Shown: positions 23,086 through 31,661 of the stretch, piece after piece
Numbering within the stretch: position 1 is the stretch's first letter
How the letters are laid out: each line of letters starts with the position of its first letter
Origin: Thermoplasmata archaeon
GTDB lineage: Archaea; Thermoplasmatota; Thermoplasmata; Lutacidiplasmatales; UBA184
DNA: 64,000 bases
Reading direction: 5' to 3'
Assembly (NCBI GenBank): GCA_035622275.1
Contig: DASPVQ010000014.1
Coordinates: 48,996-112,995 of the forward strand
Position numbers and translations under genes: made by a program
Notes under the pieces: generated by a model
What the model was told of the DNA's origin: nothing
Seen by the model: the letters and a program-made list of their open reading frames with translations, nothing else
Databases searched by the model: none

Positions 23086-25862
23086 GGCTCGCCCTCGTCG
23101 TCGCGCTCGGCCCGCCGCCGCTCCGCGCGCTCGTACTCGGCCGGATCGAACGTGACCCGGGGGCCCGGGTCCGATGGCCCTCCGAGGGAGAACCAGGGTC
23201 GTCCGTCTCCGCCGATCGTCGCCCGCAGGCTACCATCGGTCACGAGAGACGCGACCCACTCCGCCAGTTCGGCCGGCGCAGGGGCGGGACGCCACGCGGC
23301 GGCGAGACCGGCGAGGTCGATCGGGCCCTCGCGCGCGACGAGCTCGAGGACGTCCTCCCGGCCCTCGGCGAGTCGCCGCAGCGCCGACTCCTCGTCATCG
23401 CGGGCCGCCGGGTCCGATCCGCGCCGGGCGCGTCGTACGGAGAGGGCTCCGACCGACCCGGCGACCGTCACCGCCGCCCCGAGGACGGCGAGGCCGAACG
23501 CGATCGGGGCGGCCGTTACCGATGGGAACACGATCGGCGGGAGGAGCGCCTCCCCCGCACCATCGGTGACCGTGATGGTCGCGGCGACGTCGTACGGTAC
23601 GCTATAGTTCACCCAGACCGCGGTGAGCCCGGCATCCTCCTCGATCACGGGGACCTCGGCCGCCTGCACGCGGCCACCGAGCGCTTCGGTCACGGTGATC
23701 ATGGCGCCGGAGGCCGGGTTGCCGAAGCAGTCCTCGACGCGCCAGAGGGTGTCGCTCGCCCGGGGTCCGAGAGAAGCCACGGCGGGGTCGAAGAGCCGGA
23801 GATGATCGATATCGGGCAGGATCGTGACGTTGACCGTGTCCGATGGTTCGGCGAGGCCGGTGGCGACCGTGAGCTCGATCGCGAGGGCGCCGGCCGAGGG
23901 CGAGGCGATGCTGACGTCGAGCGCGCCAGCGATCCACGCGGAGGCCGGGACCTCGAACCAGCCGGGCACCGGGCTGGCGAGCGGGCCGAGGCCCGAGGCG
24001 TTGACCCAGCCGGCCACCGCCGGTCCGTCTCCGGCCCCGGCGAGCTCGATCTCGGCCGGCGAGGAGAAGTCGCGCACGGGTGCGCCGGCGGCATCCACCG
24101 CCTGCCAGCTGAGCGGCAGCGGGGCGCCCGCGCGCAGCGATTCCGTCGGCGGGTAGAGGGAGGGGACGATCGCGCTCGCGAGCCCCACGGCCACGGAGAG
24201 GCTCGCGCTCTGGGATGCCCCGGAGGCGAGCGCATCCACGACCGTGAGCGTCACCGTGAGGTAGCCCGGCGCCGGCGGGACGAGCGTCGCATTGAGGGTG
24301 CCGTCCTCGTCCAGCGTCCCCGTGAGGAAGGCGCTCGACAGGCCGGTCGCGTTCCACCAGTAGTGGAGGGGCAAGAGGCCACCGGAGACGTCCGCCTGCA
24401 GGGTCAACGCGACCCCCGCGGAAGCGTTCACGGCCGGGAGCTCGAGTGCGAGCGAGAGCGGCTCGGCGATGCGCACGAGCGCTCGAGCGCTCGCGTTGGC
24501 GCCGGCCCCATCGATCGCCCAGGCGAGCGCCGGGTAGTCGCCCGCCGCCGCGTAGCTCTCGTCGAACGTCCAGCTCGGGCCCGGAGTCGTTTGGCACGTC
24601 AGCGCGCCGGCCCCGCTCGCGAGGCACGCCTCGGAGTAGGGCGCCGTCCCCGCGCCGCTCGCGGCCATCAGCGCGATGGCGAGCGTCGTCCCGACGTAAC
24701 CGCTCGGTGAGGGGGTGACGAACTGGAGGGATGGCAAGGGATTGACCGTGAGATCGGGCAGGGTCCAAGAGGCGCTCGACGCGTCGTTGGAGAGCGTCAG
24801 CACCGGCTGGGCGACGCCCGAGCGATCGTAGCTGAGGTTCGTCGCGCAGGCGAGGGAGACGGCTCCCCCGGAGGCGTTCTCGGTGGAGCACGGAACGCCG
24901 AGCGCGGCTTCGCCGAGCCCCGGGGCGAGCGCCGCCGAGTACGAGTAGCCGTCGGCGCCCGAGCCCGAGAGCGTCACGTCGACCGGCTGGCCCACGTCGA
25001 TCACCGTCCGGTTGAGCCCGGCCGACGCGATCGTGGTGGGTACCGCGATCAGGGTGACGCTCGCGGGCGGGGTGACGAGCTCGCCCGTGACGCTCGCGAG
25101 CTTCGCGACCACCGTCAGGTTTCCGAGCGCGGCGCCCGGGGCCGCGGTGACGTTGACGCTCGGACCGTCCGCCGGCCCGGCGAAGGTCCATCCGGCACCG
25201 GACAGGCTCCAGGAGAACTCCGGCTCGACGGGGCTCGCGCCGCCCAGCGCGCTCGCCGGATCGGCGTGGAGCGGGTCGAGCGCCTCGGAGCTGTACGTCA
25301 GGGCCGGACCGGCGGGTGTGAGCGCGACGGACGCGAGGTCCGCGTAGTAGGTGATCGCGAACGTGGTGCCATTGCGCGCGACCTCAGGCTCGTAGCCGGC
25401 CGGATTGGGATCGAGCGGGGTCAGGTTCACCGCGACGTACGGTCCGGAGGTGAGGTTGCAATACTCCGACCCGTCCGGGAGAGGACTGCACGATCGCAAC
25501 GGAGTGGCGAGGATCGTGAAGTTGAACGCCCCGGACGGTCCGACGCTTGTCGACCCGCCGTCGACGACGCAGGTTTCGGTCTGGTGGGGGTTTCCCTGAA
25601 CTCCGGAGACCACGGTCGCGTCGTAGGAGTAGTTCGCGGCACCGGTGGGGACGAAGGACGAACCGACGATCGACACCGTGCCGGCGTATCCGTGGGGGAG
25701 GGGGTTTCCCGGGCAGGGGCCGGTGGAGTCGGCAGGGGCGAGGCGAGCCGCGGGAGCCCCGACGGAGGCCGGCGTCCCCGACCCCGACGCGAGGACCGCG
25801 AGCAGCGAGATCGCCAGCATCGCGGCCAGCGCGATCGCAACCGCAGCGCGTTGGGCGGGCAC
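23082..25862 (-). CDS. Large secreted or surface protein with C-terminal membrane anchor and cytoplasmic wHTH-like tail
   Basis: 926 aa. An N-terminal signal sequence (RAAVAIALAAMLAISLLAVL) is followed by about 750 extracytoplasmic residues rich in Ala/Ser/Thr/Gly with many N-glycosylation sequons (NYS, NLT, NGT, NAS, NVT), in Ig/PKD-like repeats such as ADVSGGLLPLHYWWNATG. A membrane helix at about 788-812 leads to a cytoplasmic tail of about 110 residues containing a possible winged helix (VLELVAREGPIDLAGLAAAW) and ending in a charged segment. The role could be cell-surface binding or sensing. The start is GTG at 25862 with a leader of about 38 nt from an AT-rich element near 25920-25931. 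Confidence 0.7.
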   Translation of the reverse strand: MPAQRAAVAIALAAMLAISLLAVLASGSGTPASVGAPAARLAPADSTGPCPGNPLPHGYAGTVSIVGSSFVPTGAANYSYDATVVSGVQGNPHQTETCVVDGGSTSVGPSGAFNFTILATPLRSCSPLPDGSEYCNLTSGPYVAVNLTPLDPNPAGYEPEVARNGTTFAITYYADLASVALTPAGPALTYSSEALDPLHADPASALGGASPVEPEFSWSLSGAGWTFAGPADGPSVNVTAAPGAALGNLTVVAKLASVTGELVTPPASVTLIAVPTTIASAGLNRTVIDVGQPVDVTLSGSGADGYSYSAALAPGLGEAALGVPCSTENASGGAVSLACATNLSYDRSGVAQPVLTLSNDASSASWTLPDLTVNPLPSLQFVTPSPSGYVGTTLAIALMAASGAGTAPYSEACLASGAGALTCQTTPGPSWTFDESYAAAGDYPALAWAIDGAGANASARALVRIAEPLSLALELPAVNASAGVALTLQADVSGGLLPLHYWWNATGLSSAFLTGTLDEDGTLNATLVPPAPGYLTVTLTVVDALASGASQSASLSVAVGLASAIVPSLYPPTESLRAGAPLPLSWQAVDAAGAPVRDFSSPAEIELAGAGDGPAVAGWVNASGLGPLASPVPGWFEVPASAWIAGALDVSIASPSAGALAIELTVATGLAEPSDTVNVTILPDIDHLRLFDPAVASLGPRASDTLWRVEDCFGNPASGAMITVTEALGGRVQAAEVPVIEEDAGLTAVWVNYSVPYDVAATITVTDGAGEALLPPIVFPSVTAAPIAFGLAVLGAAVTVAGSVGALSVRRARRGSDPAARDDEESALRRLAEGREDVLELVAREGPIDLAGLAAAWRPAPAPAELAEWVASLVTDGSLRATIGGDGRPWFSLGGPSDPGPRVTFDPAEYERAERRRAERDDEGEP

Positions 25863-25979
25863 CCGGCCTCCGTCCCGCGACCTCGCGTCGCGGGGGGGAC
25901 CGAGCGACCCGGTGCCGCAAAATAGTATCGATTCGGGCCAACGGCGCCGGAGGGAGTGAACGGTGCCGCCGGCGACGGG

Positions 25980-26516
25980 CTACCCATCGGCCGCTCGGCC
26001 GCTGAGCGTGAATGATCGTAGCGTCCGATGCTGCGCGCCGCGAGCGAAGAGGATGCTCTCCTTCAGCTGCACCTCGCTCACGTGCACCGAACGAGGTGGC
26101 GGTTCGAGCTCGAGTCCCTCCAGCAGCGCGGAGGCGCGTTCCCGCTCGGCGCCGCTGCGCACGCGAAAGAGCGTCACGTGGGGGACGAACTCGCCGGGCT
26201 CGGGTGCGAACCCCACGCCCTCGAGCGCGGCTCCGACCGCGCCGGCGAGTTCCACGAGCTCGGCGCGTCCGTCGGTCACGCCGACGTAGATCACGCGGGG
26301 CCGGTGCGCGGACGGGAAGGCCCCCACTCCCGAGAGTCGGAACTCGAAGGGGGCGATGGAATCGATCGCGGGACCCAGGGCGCCGGCAATGGGCTCCACC
26401 CGCTCCGGTGCGATCTCGCCGAGGAACTTGAGCGTCAGGTGGGTCGGGGCGGGGAGGGTCGAGGAAGGCGGGGCCGGGACCGCTCCCCCGACGTCGATCG
26501 CCACGAAGGCGCGCAC
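25980..26516 (-). CDS. thpR: RNA 2',3'-cyclic phosphodiesterase (2H phosphoesterase)
   Basis: 178-aa 2H-superfamily enzyme with the two HxT/SxL motifs HLTLKFLG (His26) and HVTLFRV (His113). Family members hydrolyse 2',3'-cyclic phosphates to 2'-phosphates on RNA and were first described as 2'-5' RNA ligases. The N-terminus MRAFVAIDV is typical. Its start lies 9 bp after the stop of the HerA/VirB4-like ATPase gene, so it is probably the last gene of that operon. Its substrate in vivo is unknown. Confidence 0.88.
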   Translation of the reverse strand: MRAFVAIDVGGAVPAPPSSTLPAPTHLTLKFLGEIAPERVEPIAGALGPAIDSIAPFEFRLSGVGAFPSAHRPRVIYVGVTDGRAELVELAGAVGAALEGVGFAPEPGEFVPHVTLFRVRSGAERERASALLEGLELEPPPRSVHVSEVQLKESILFARGAQHRTLRSFTLSGRAADG

Positions 26517-26525
26517 GTCCCCCGG

Positions 26526-29084
26526 CTAGGCTTCGGGTGAGATGAGGGGAGCGTGCCCGATCGCGGGTAGGACCCAGACCGAGGCCCGGCGGGGCTCGGC
26601 GTGCCATCGCGCGAGCGACGCGCGCACGCGGCGCGCGTGCGCGCAGGTCCCCACCACGAACAGCACGAACGCCCCGACCGATCGCGCCTTCGTCCAACCC
26701 CGGTGGATCCGCTCCGGTCGGAGGGCCCCCGTCACCTCGGCCTCGATGTTCACATCGCGGCCTCCGAAGTATCGCCACGCCCAGCCCGAGCGGACCCGGT
26801 CGATCGTCTCCGCGAGGTCGACCGGCGTTCGTGCTCGGGCGTCCGATCCCAGTTGTCGAAAGCGCGCATCCGGCAGCGTCGTGTCGAATCGACCCTGACG
26901 CACGATCTCGATCCGATAACCGCGACGAGCGAAGACGCGGAACGTCGCGATCAACAGTCGGCGGTGCTCGGCGCTCTCTCGACTGGCCCCCGTGGGGCTC
27001 GAGAGCCCGAGGGCGCGGCGACCGCCGGCGCTCAGACCGAGTCGGCCCGACTCCCCGTGGACCCACCCCCGGGAACGGAGTGTGCGAAGACCGTCCCATA
27101 GGAGTGCCGGGTCGATCGCCGGACCGGGTAACGAACCCGCACGTTCGACGGAGTCGCCCTCGCCGATCCCCAGTCCCTCCTCTTCTGCGCCGAGCAGGGC
27201 CAGCAGGAGCCGCTCGACCGCCGGCTCCTGCTCCTCCAAGGGGGTCGGTCGGTCGAGGGCGCCGAATTCCCGACGGGCGCGGTCCCGCGCATCGATCCAG
27301 GGCGCGTCCTCCGACGCGAGCGGCGGGCCCTCGGGCGCGATCGGGTCGAGCCGACCGGTCTCGGGATCGAGCGCGATCCCGTGCCCGGCGGGCAGTCGCG
27401 AGAAGATCCGCTCGGCGAACGGCGGCGACAGCCCGAGCCAGAGCCCGACCTCGGCTGCCGAGCGGGGTGGGACCCGGAAGGCCACGAGCCCCGTGGCCGC
27501 TCCGGCGGCGGCCGCACGCAGCTCGGGCGCCATCCGCTCCGGATACTGCGTCGCGACGACCGCCCGGAAGCCGTACTTGCGCCCCTCCCCGAGTAACTCG
27601 CTGACCAGCGGGGGCGAGAATCCGTGCACCTCATCGAGCACGATGAGCACCCGTGACCGTGCCCCGTCGAGAGCCTCGCGATCGGCGAGGCCCAGGAAGA
27701 GTCGAGCGAGCACGAGCGTGCCCGCGAGCGTGGCCGCCTCGGGCCCGAGGCGGCGGAAGGGCAGGCGGACGAGGAGAGCGCGCCCCTCGGCGAGGAGGCG
27801 CTCGACCGGCAGACCACCGTCGGGCGGAGCGAGGAGATCGCGGAGAGACGGGACCAGGGCGATCTTCGAGAGGCGCGTGGCGGCCGACCAGAGGAAGTCG
27901 GGGCTCCGGCGCACGATCGGGCCCAGCTCTTCGAGGAAGCGGGCCAGCTCCGGACGCCGGGTCGTGAGGCGCGCCGCCTCGCGCCGCTCCTCGCGCGTGA
28001 GCAGGTCGTAGACGTCGACGATCGTTCCGCCCGACTCCTGCGCAAGCCGGACGAACGAGTCGAAGATCCGCTCCAGTCGAAACCCCCAGTACAGATCGCC
28101 GGACTCGGCGCTGAGCCGCTTGATCGCGGCCACCAGGACCGCCGCGGCGCGGTCGTCCGCCGTGCTCGAGGGTAGCGCGGCGATTCCAGGGACGGGACGT
28201 TCCGTGGCGTCGATCGCGACCACCCGAGTGCGGGAGGCCGTGTCGAGCGCGGCCACGATCGCCGGCGTCAGATCCCCGTGGAGATCGAGCACGGCGGTGG
28301 CCTCTCCCCGCTGGATCGCCTCTACCGCGCGGCGGGCGAGATAGGTCGTCTTGCCGGCACCGGTCGAGCCGAGGACCACGGTGTGACCGCCGGCGGAACC
28401 CATCTCACGGCGGATCCCGACCCATCGGACCTCCGCGGTGCCCGCCAGGGACTCCCCGTCGAGCCGGGTCCACGCCCGCCCGTCCAGGCCCGCGAGCGAC
28501 CGGCGACGCCAAGTCCGCGTGGCCCACCGGTGGGCGGGGCGCGCCTCACACGGCCGGCCCGACAGCATCGACCAGTCGTAGGCCATCGCCCGCGCGACGG
28601 AGCCGAACCGGTCGGCGCCATCGGATCCCTCGGAGGTGGCGAATCGGATCCGACGGCCCGCCACCAGGCCCCCGTGCGCGCCCCGCACCCAGAAGGTCTG
28701 CACTCCGAGCCATCCCTGAGGTCCGAGGAGTCGATCGAGGGTGGGAGGAAGGGGCGGCACCGGGGTCGGCGGTCCGGGGACGCCACCCTCGCTCGAGACG
28801 ATCGACGCGATCCGATCGATGGTGGCCCGCGGAGGGTGCGGTGCCGGTCCCCCGGGATCGATGTCCACGTCACCGAAGGTGCCGGCGGGGCGGTGCCGGA
28901 CCACGTCGAGGAGTCCCGCAGGCCGGACGGTGATCCACGGCACCGGGTCCGGCATCACGGTCTCGAAGACGGCCCCCGCCGGTCCCCCGACGGTCGAGAT
29001 CGCGTGGGACAGCGCCCGGTACAGTTGACCGCGCAGGCGGAACGGAGCGCCGCAGCGCAGTCGGGCCGTGTCAGCCGACCGCAC
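26526..29084 (-). CDS. HerA/VirB4-like DNA-translocase ATPase with possible C-terminal nuclease domain
   Basis: 852-aa ATPase of the DUF87/TraG/HerA group. Walker A GSTGAGKT is at residues 239-246, Walker B VLIVLDE ends at Asp484-Glu485, and GRKYGFRAVVATQYPERM is the post-Walker B region of conjugative ATPases. Residues 1-220 are a family-variable N-terminal domain. The C-terminal 120 residues (RRGYRIEIVRQGRFDTTLPD near 725-745 and NIEAEVTG near 780) resemble a PD-(D/E)XK-type core, but a canonical lysine is not obvious. Family members pump DNA during conjugation, repair or defence. Its start overlaps the end of a 136-aa partner gene by 14 bp, and thpR follows. Confidence 0.75.
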   Translation of the reverse strand: MRSADTARLRCGAPFRLRGQLYRALSHAISTVGGPAGAVFETVMPDPVPWITVRPAGLLDVVRHRPAGTFGDVDIDPGGPAPHPPRATIDRIASIVSSEGGVPGPPTPVPPLPPTLDRLLGPQGWLGVQTFWVRGAHGGLVAGRRIRFATSEGSDGADRFGSVARAMAYDWSMLSGRPCEARPAHRWATRTWRRRSLAGLDGRAWTRLDGESLAGTAEVRWVGIRREMGSAGGHTVVLGSTGAGKTTYLARRAVEAIQRGEATAVLDLHGDLTPAIVAALDTASRTRVVAIDATERPVPGIAALPSSTADDRAAAVLVAAIKRLSAESGDLYWGFRLERIFDSFVRLAQESGGTIVDVYDLLTREERREAARLTTRRPELARFLEELGPIVRRSPDFLWSAATRLSKIALVPSLRDLLAPPDGGLPVERLLAEGRALLVRLPFRRLGPEAATLAGTLVLARLFLGLADREALDGARSRVLIVLDEVHGFSPPLVSELLGEGRKYGFRAVVATQYPERMAPELRAAAAGAATGLVAFRVPPRSAAEVGLWLGLSPPFAERIFSRLPAGHGIALDPETGRLDPIAPEGPPLASEDAPWIDARDRARREFGALDRPTPLEEQEPAVERLLLALLGAEEEGLGIGEGDSVERAGSLPGPAIDPALLWDGLRTLRSRGWVHGESGRLGLSAGGRRALGLSSPTGASRESAEHRRLLIATFRVFARRGYRIEIVRQGRFDTTLPDARFRQLGSDARARTPVDLAETIDRVRSGWAWRYFGGRDVNIEAEVTGALRPERIHRGWTKARSVGAFVLFVVGTCAHARRVRASLARWHAEPRRASVWVLPAIGHAPLISPEA

Positions 29085-29481
29085 GGCATCCGTCCTGGCT
29101 CGCGCGCTCGACCAGTCGATCGATCTCGGTCCGTATCGACGGCAGTCGGTTGATCCGGGCGAACGTCCTCAGCGCGTCAGTGCTCGCGATCCGCACGACG
29201 ACGCGATCGTACTCCCACAGGCGGATCCGCCAGAGAAGTCGACCGTCGGGCAAGCGGTAGAGTCGGGCGCGAGGACGATACGGGCCACCGAGCGGCAGCC
29301 GCAGCTGACCGAGGTAGCGGACCCGCGAAGCGGTTCGGGGTGGGCGCGGAAGGGGTTGGGAGGCGCTCAGCTCGATGCGAATCGCATCCACATTTCCACG
29401 AAATCCTCCCGCCTCCGGCGAGCCTCCCGGTCGGCGGGCGTATTGGCCGGCGCGATGGAGCCCTGGAATCAGCTCCGCCAC
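29071..29481 (-). CDS. Small hypothetical protein preceding the HerA-like ATPase
   Basis: Up to 136 aa, not recognised. The reliable part is DAIRIELSASQPLPRPPRTA through LLWRIRLWEYDRVVVRIA to LVERASQDGCRAVG, a basic alpha/beta protein. The frame opens at 29481, but a GTG at 29391 has a GGGAGG ribosome-binding-like element about 12 bases upstream (29404-29409) and would give 106 aa. The stop overlaps the ATPase start by 14 bp, so the two are cotranscribed and perhaps form a complex. No homology-based function can be offered. Confidence 0.5.
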   Translation of the reverse strand: MAELIPGLHRAGQYARRPGGSPEAGGFRGNVDAIRIELSASQPLPRPPRTASRVRYLGQLRLPLGGPYRPRARLYRLPDGRLLWRIRLWEYDRVVVRIASTDALRTFARINRLPSIRTEIDRLVERASQDGCRAVG

Positions 29482-30071
29482 CCTCCGACCGGCTCACCCC
29501 GCGGTCGGACCACCGCTGGGGGTTCGGAGGGAGGTGGTCCGGCCGATGGGCCGGGAACGCGCTAGTCGCCGACGCGACCCTGTCCGCGGCGTAACGCTGG
29601 GCCGGTCCGGCCGGGCATTCGCTCGCGGTGGGCGGCCACGAGGGTCCCGTTCGTCCTCGCGGCGACGCCGGCGGCTAGACGGTTAGGGCCCGCGCGGAGC
29701 GGAGCCGTGGGTGATGAACACCGACGGCCATCGACCGCTCGGAGCCCGGGGTCGGGTCAGGCACGCGTCGGAGACGATCGAGGTCCTCGGGTCGACGAGA
29801 CGTCGGCGGAGGACGAGGGACCGTTCGGGCAACGCAGCGCCTCGCATTCGGCGAAGGAACCTGCGTCGGGGTAGAGGCGCGCGTCGAAAGCCGAACGATG
29901 AACGATGCGTCGAGGTTGTTGGAAGGACCCCTGGCACGCCCAGGACACGGTGCTGTCCTCTGGGGGCGATCTAGAGAGGTCCTTCCGGGGGTGGTTGCAC
30001 TAGGGCAACGGCGGCCCCGGGTATATCAGACGGCGATGGGGGGGCACTGCAACGCCTCGGGTCGAGGCGTT
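29482..30071. other. 590-bp stretch without a convincing gene
   Basis: Short open frames here (for example 29683-29937 minus and 29711-29974 plus) are arginine/proline-rich shadows with no start context. The only structured element found is the nested inverted repeat at 29921-29986. An AT-rich GGGTATATCAG near 30017-30027 has no gene placed correctly downstream of it. Confidence 0.6.
29921..29986. other. Nested inverted repeat, candidate structured RNA
   Basis: GGAAGGACC (29921-29929) pairs perfectly with GGTCCTTCC (29978-29986). Inside, CCCAGGACA (about 29939-29947) pairs with TGTCC-CT-CTGGG with a small bulge and the six-base loop CGGTGC. The fold is a 9-bp outer stem, an internal loop and an inner stem of about 9 bp. 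No U-tract follows on either strand, so an archaeal terminator is not obvious. It could be a non-coding RNA, a protein-binding site or a mobile-element remnant. Confidence 0.4.
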
Positions 30072-30548
30072 TCACCGCGAGCGAGGCGTCTCCGTGTCCG
30101 CCACGACGATACGGGGCAGCTCGCCCTGGATCGCCGGGGTCCGCCGCGTTGGCGCGCGCGAGGTGGCATTGTGGCGCGGCAGCAGCCAGCGCTCTCCCCA
30201 GGCGCGCAGCTCGCGCGCGGCCGGAGCGAGTCCGAGGCCCATCTCGGTCAGCGAGTAGACGACCGAGAAGGGACGCGTGCTGACGACGGTTCGCTGCACG
30301 ACGCCCTGCGACTCGAGGAACTTGAGCGTCGCGCTGAGCGTCTTCGCGTTCAGGCGCGCATTCGACTTCAGGATCTCGCTGAACCGCTGAGGTCCCTCGA
30401 GAAGGCGATGCACGATCGCGAGCCGCCACTCGGTTCCAATCACCCCGACGGCGGCGAGCACCGGGCACAGGCTCCGACCGTCCGTGCCGTCGCAGGCGTC
30501 GGTACCGGACGGCGGGCTCGCGGCCCGTCGGGATCGATCGGAGTCCAT
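30072..30548 (-). CDS. HxlR-family winged-helix transcriptional regulator
   Basis: 158-aa regulator. LCPVLAAVGVIGTEWRLAIV, then LLEGPQRFSEILKSNARLNAKTLSATLKFLESQGVV and VVYSLTEMGLGLAPAARELRAWGERWL form the full HxlR domain. The conserved cysteine just before the domain (LCPV) is the redox-sensing position in several HxlR members. The frame opens at 30617, but a TATA-like CTTTAAC (30584-30590, minus strand GTTAAAG) lies downstream of that GTG, so ATG at 30548 is the plausible start with a leader of about 12 nt. Repeated TTAC/GTAA/TTCAC elements at 30591-30624 may be its operator. Confidence 0.85.
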   Translation of the reverse strand: MDSDRSRRAASPPSGTDACDGTDGRSLCPVLAAVGVIGTEWRLAIVHRLLEGPQRFSEILKSNARLNAKTLSATLKFLESQGVVQRTVVSTRPFSVVYSLTEMGLGLAPAARELRAWGERWLLPRHNATSRAPTRRTPAIQGELPRIVVADTETPRSR

Positions 30549-30590
30549 CCCCGCAGCCTCGACGCCTCCTACGTCGCCGGGGGCTTTAAC

Positions 30591-30624
30591 GGTTACGGCG
30601 TGAAAGTAGGTGAACAAGTGTAAC
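30591..30624. promoter_or_regulatory. AT-richer repeat region upstream of the HxlR gene, possible operator
   Basis: GGTTAC and GTGTAAC bracket GTGAAAGTAGGTGAACAAG; on the minus strand this gives ACTTGTTCAC and CTACTTTCAC direct repeats beside the TATA element. HxlR regulators commonly autoregulate through such TAC/GTA-containing repeats. The assignment is inference. Confidence 0.35.
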
Positions 30625-30692
30625 TGCCATCACCCCCGGCGACCCCGCGCGCCGCAGCGTACCTTTTTCTTCGGTCTTGTCCGTCGCGGCGC

Positions 30693-31298
30693 GTGGCACT
30701 GCGGCGCCGCGAGGTCGAGCTCAGCGTCGACCGGCCCCTCGACCCCGGGAACCCGAGCGCGGGTTCCGTGCGCCTGTCCGCGCGGTTCGAGCCCGGGGAA
30801 GGAGACGCGAGCGGTCCCTCCCATGCCGATCTGATGGACGCACTCGAGGGCTTGCGCCAGGACCTCGACGCCATGGTCGGACCGCCGCTCGCGGGGCTCG
30901 TGGGCGCTCGCCCGGATCGCGATCTCGACGAGCTCGTCGAGACCTACCGACCCCGTCAGCGCGAGCTCGTCGACGCACTGCGGGATGACGGCGAGCTCAC
31001 GCGCGGAGAGCATGAGCAGCTCGTCGCGTACCTCGGAGGCGCGGGGTCCCGTCCGATCCCGGCGATGCCCCAGCCCGAACCGAGCTTCGATCGTCCGATC
31101 GCCGCGGCGCCGATCTCGGCCGGCCGCTCGGTGAGCAGCGCGCGCCCGGTCCCCGAGCTGCTGCGCCAGTACCAGATCGCATCGCTCAAGCAGGCCGGCG
31201 CGGTCCGCGCCCGACGGCAGATCTCCTTCGAGGAGTACATGGCCCTCAAGCGCCACTTCCAGCGGGAGGACGTGGCCGACCCGCGCTCGACCGAGTAG
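30693..31298 (+). CDS. Conserved hypothetical protein, 201 aa
   Basis: Not recognised. The N-terminal half has SHADLMDALEGLRQDLDAMVGPPLAGL and an acidic helical region (RELVDALRDDGELTRGEHEQLVAYLGG); the middle is Pro/Ala/Ser-rich linker; the C-terminus (PELLRQYQIASLKQAGAVRA then ISFEEYMALKRHF) is a short helical motif likely to bind a partner. There are no membrane segments or cysteines. GTG at 30693 lies about 27 bp after the T-rich element ACCTTTTTC (near 30661-30669), consistent with a leaderless transcript divergent from the HxlR gene. Confidence 0.65.
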   Translation: MALRRREVELSVDRPLDPGNPSAGSVRLSARFEPGEGDASGPSHADLMDALEGLRQDLDAMVGPPLAGLVGARPDRDLDELVETYRPRQRELVDALRDDGELTRGEHEQLVAYLGGAGSRPIPAMPQPEPSFDRPIAAAPISAGRSVSSARPVPELLRQYQIASLKQAGAVRARRQISFEEYMALKRHFQREDVADPRSTE

Positions 31299-31316
31299 CG
31301 CCTCGCGTTCTCGCCC

Positions 31317-31643
31317 ATGATGCCGCGTCGGCCGGACCTGGCGAGCCGTCTTGAGGGTCAGCTGCGCTCGCTACCGGGGATCGAGCCCCGCCGCTCACGA
31401 TGGGGACGCGGTCCGGCGTACGGGATCGGTGGGCGCGAGATCGTGCATTTCCACGGGCGATTCGAGGTCGACGTGCGCGTGACACGCGAGTTCGTCGGTG
31501 ACTGTCTCCGCGCCGGGCCCCCGGATACCCGCCTGAGCTTCCGCCGGCATGGCTCCGACTGGGTCGCCGTGCGGTTACGATCCCCGCAGGACCTCGCCCT
31601 CGCGCGGGAGCTCTGCGAAGAGGCGGTCCGCAGGAATCAGTGA
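31317..31643 (+). CDS. Small DUF5519/luciferase-domain-like protein
   Basis: 108-aa protein resembling the small domain called luciferase-like or DUF5519. The diagnostic stretch GREIVHFHGRFEVDVRVTRE is at residues about 40-59, followed by RLSFRRHGSDWVAVRLRSPQD and ALARELCEEAVRRN. The domain name is historical and no light-emitting activity is implied; the function is unknown. It starts 18 bp after the previous gene, so the two are probably cotranscribed. The start may be either of two consecutive ATG codons. Confidence 0.65.
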   Translation: MMPRRPDLASRLEGQLRSLPGIEPRRSRWGRGPAYGIGGREIVHFHGRFEVDVRVTREFVGDCLRAGPPDTRLSFRRHGSDWVAVRLRSPQDLALARELCEEAVRRNQ

Positions 31644-31661
31644 GCCGCGGGCCGCGCCCCC

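Noticed and set aside
29683..29937. 84-aa minus-strand open frame
   Set aside because: Arg/Pro-rich, no start context, no conserved pattern; it overlaps the hairpin region.
29978..29990. Intrinsic terminator for the HxlR gene
   Set aside because: The hairpin is not followed by a U-rich tract on the relevant strand.
30549..30617. Longer N-terminus for the HxlR regulator
   Set aside because: The upstream GTG lies before the TATA-like GTTAAAG element and would not be transcribed.
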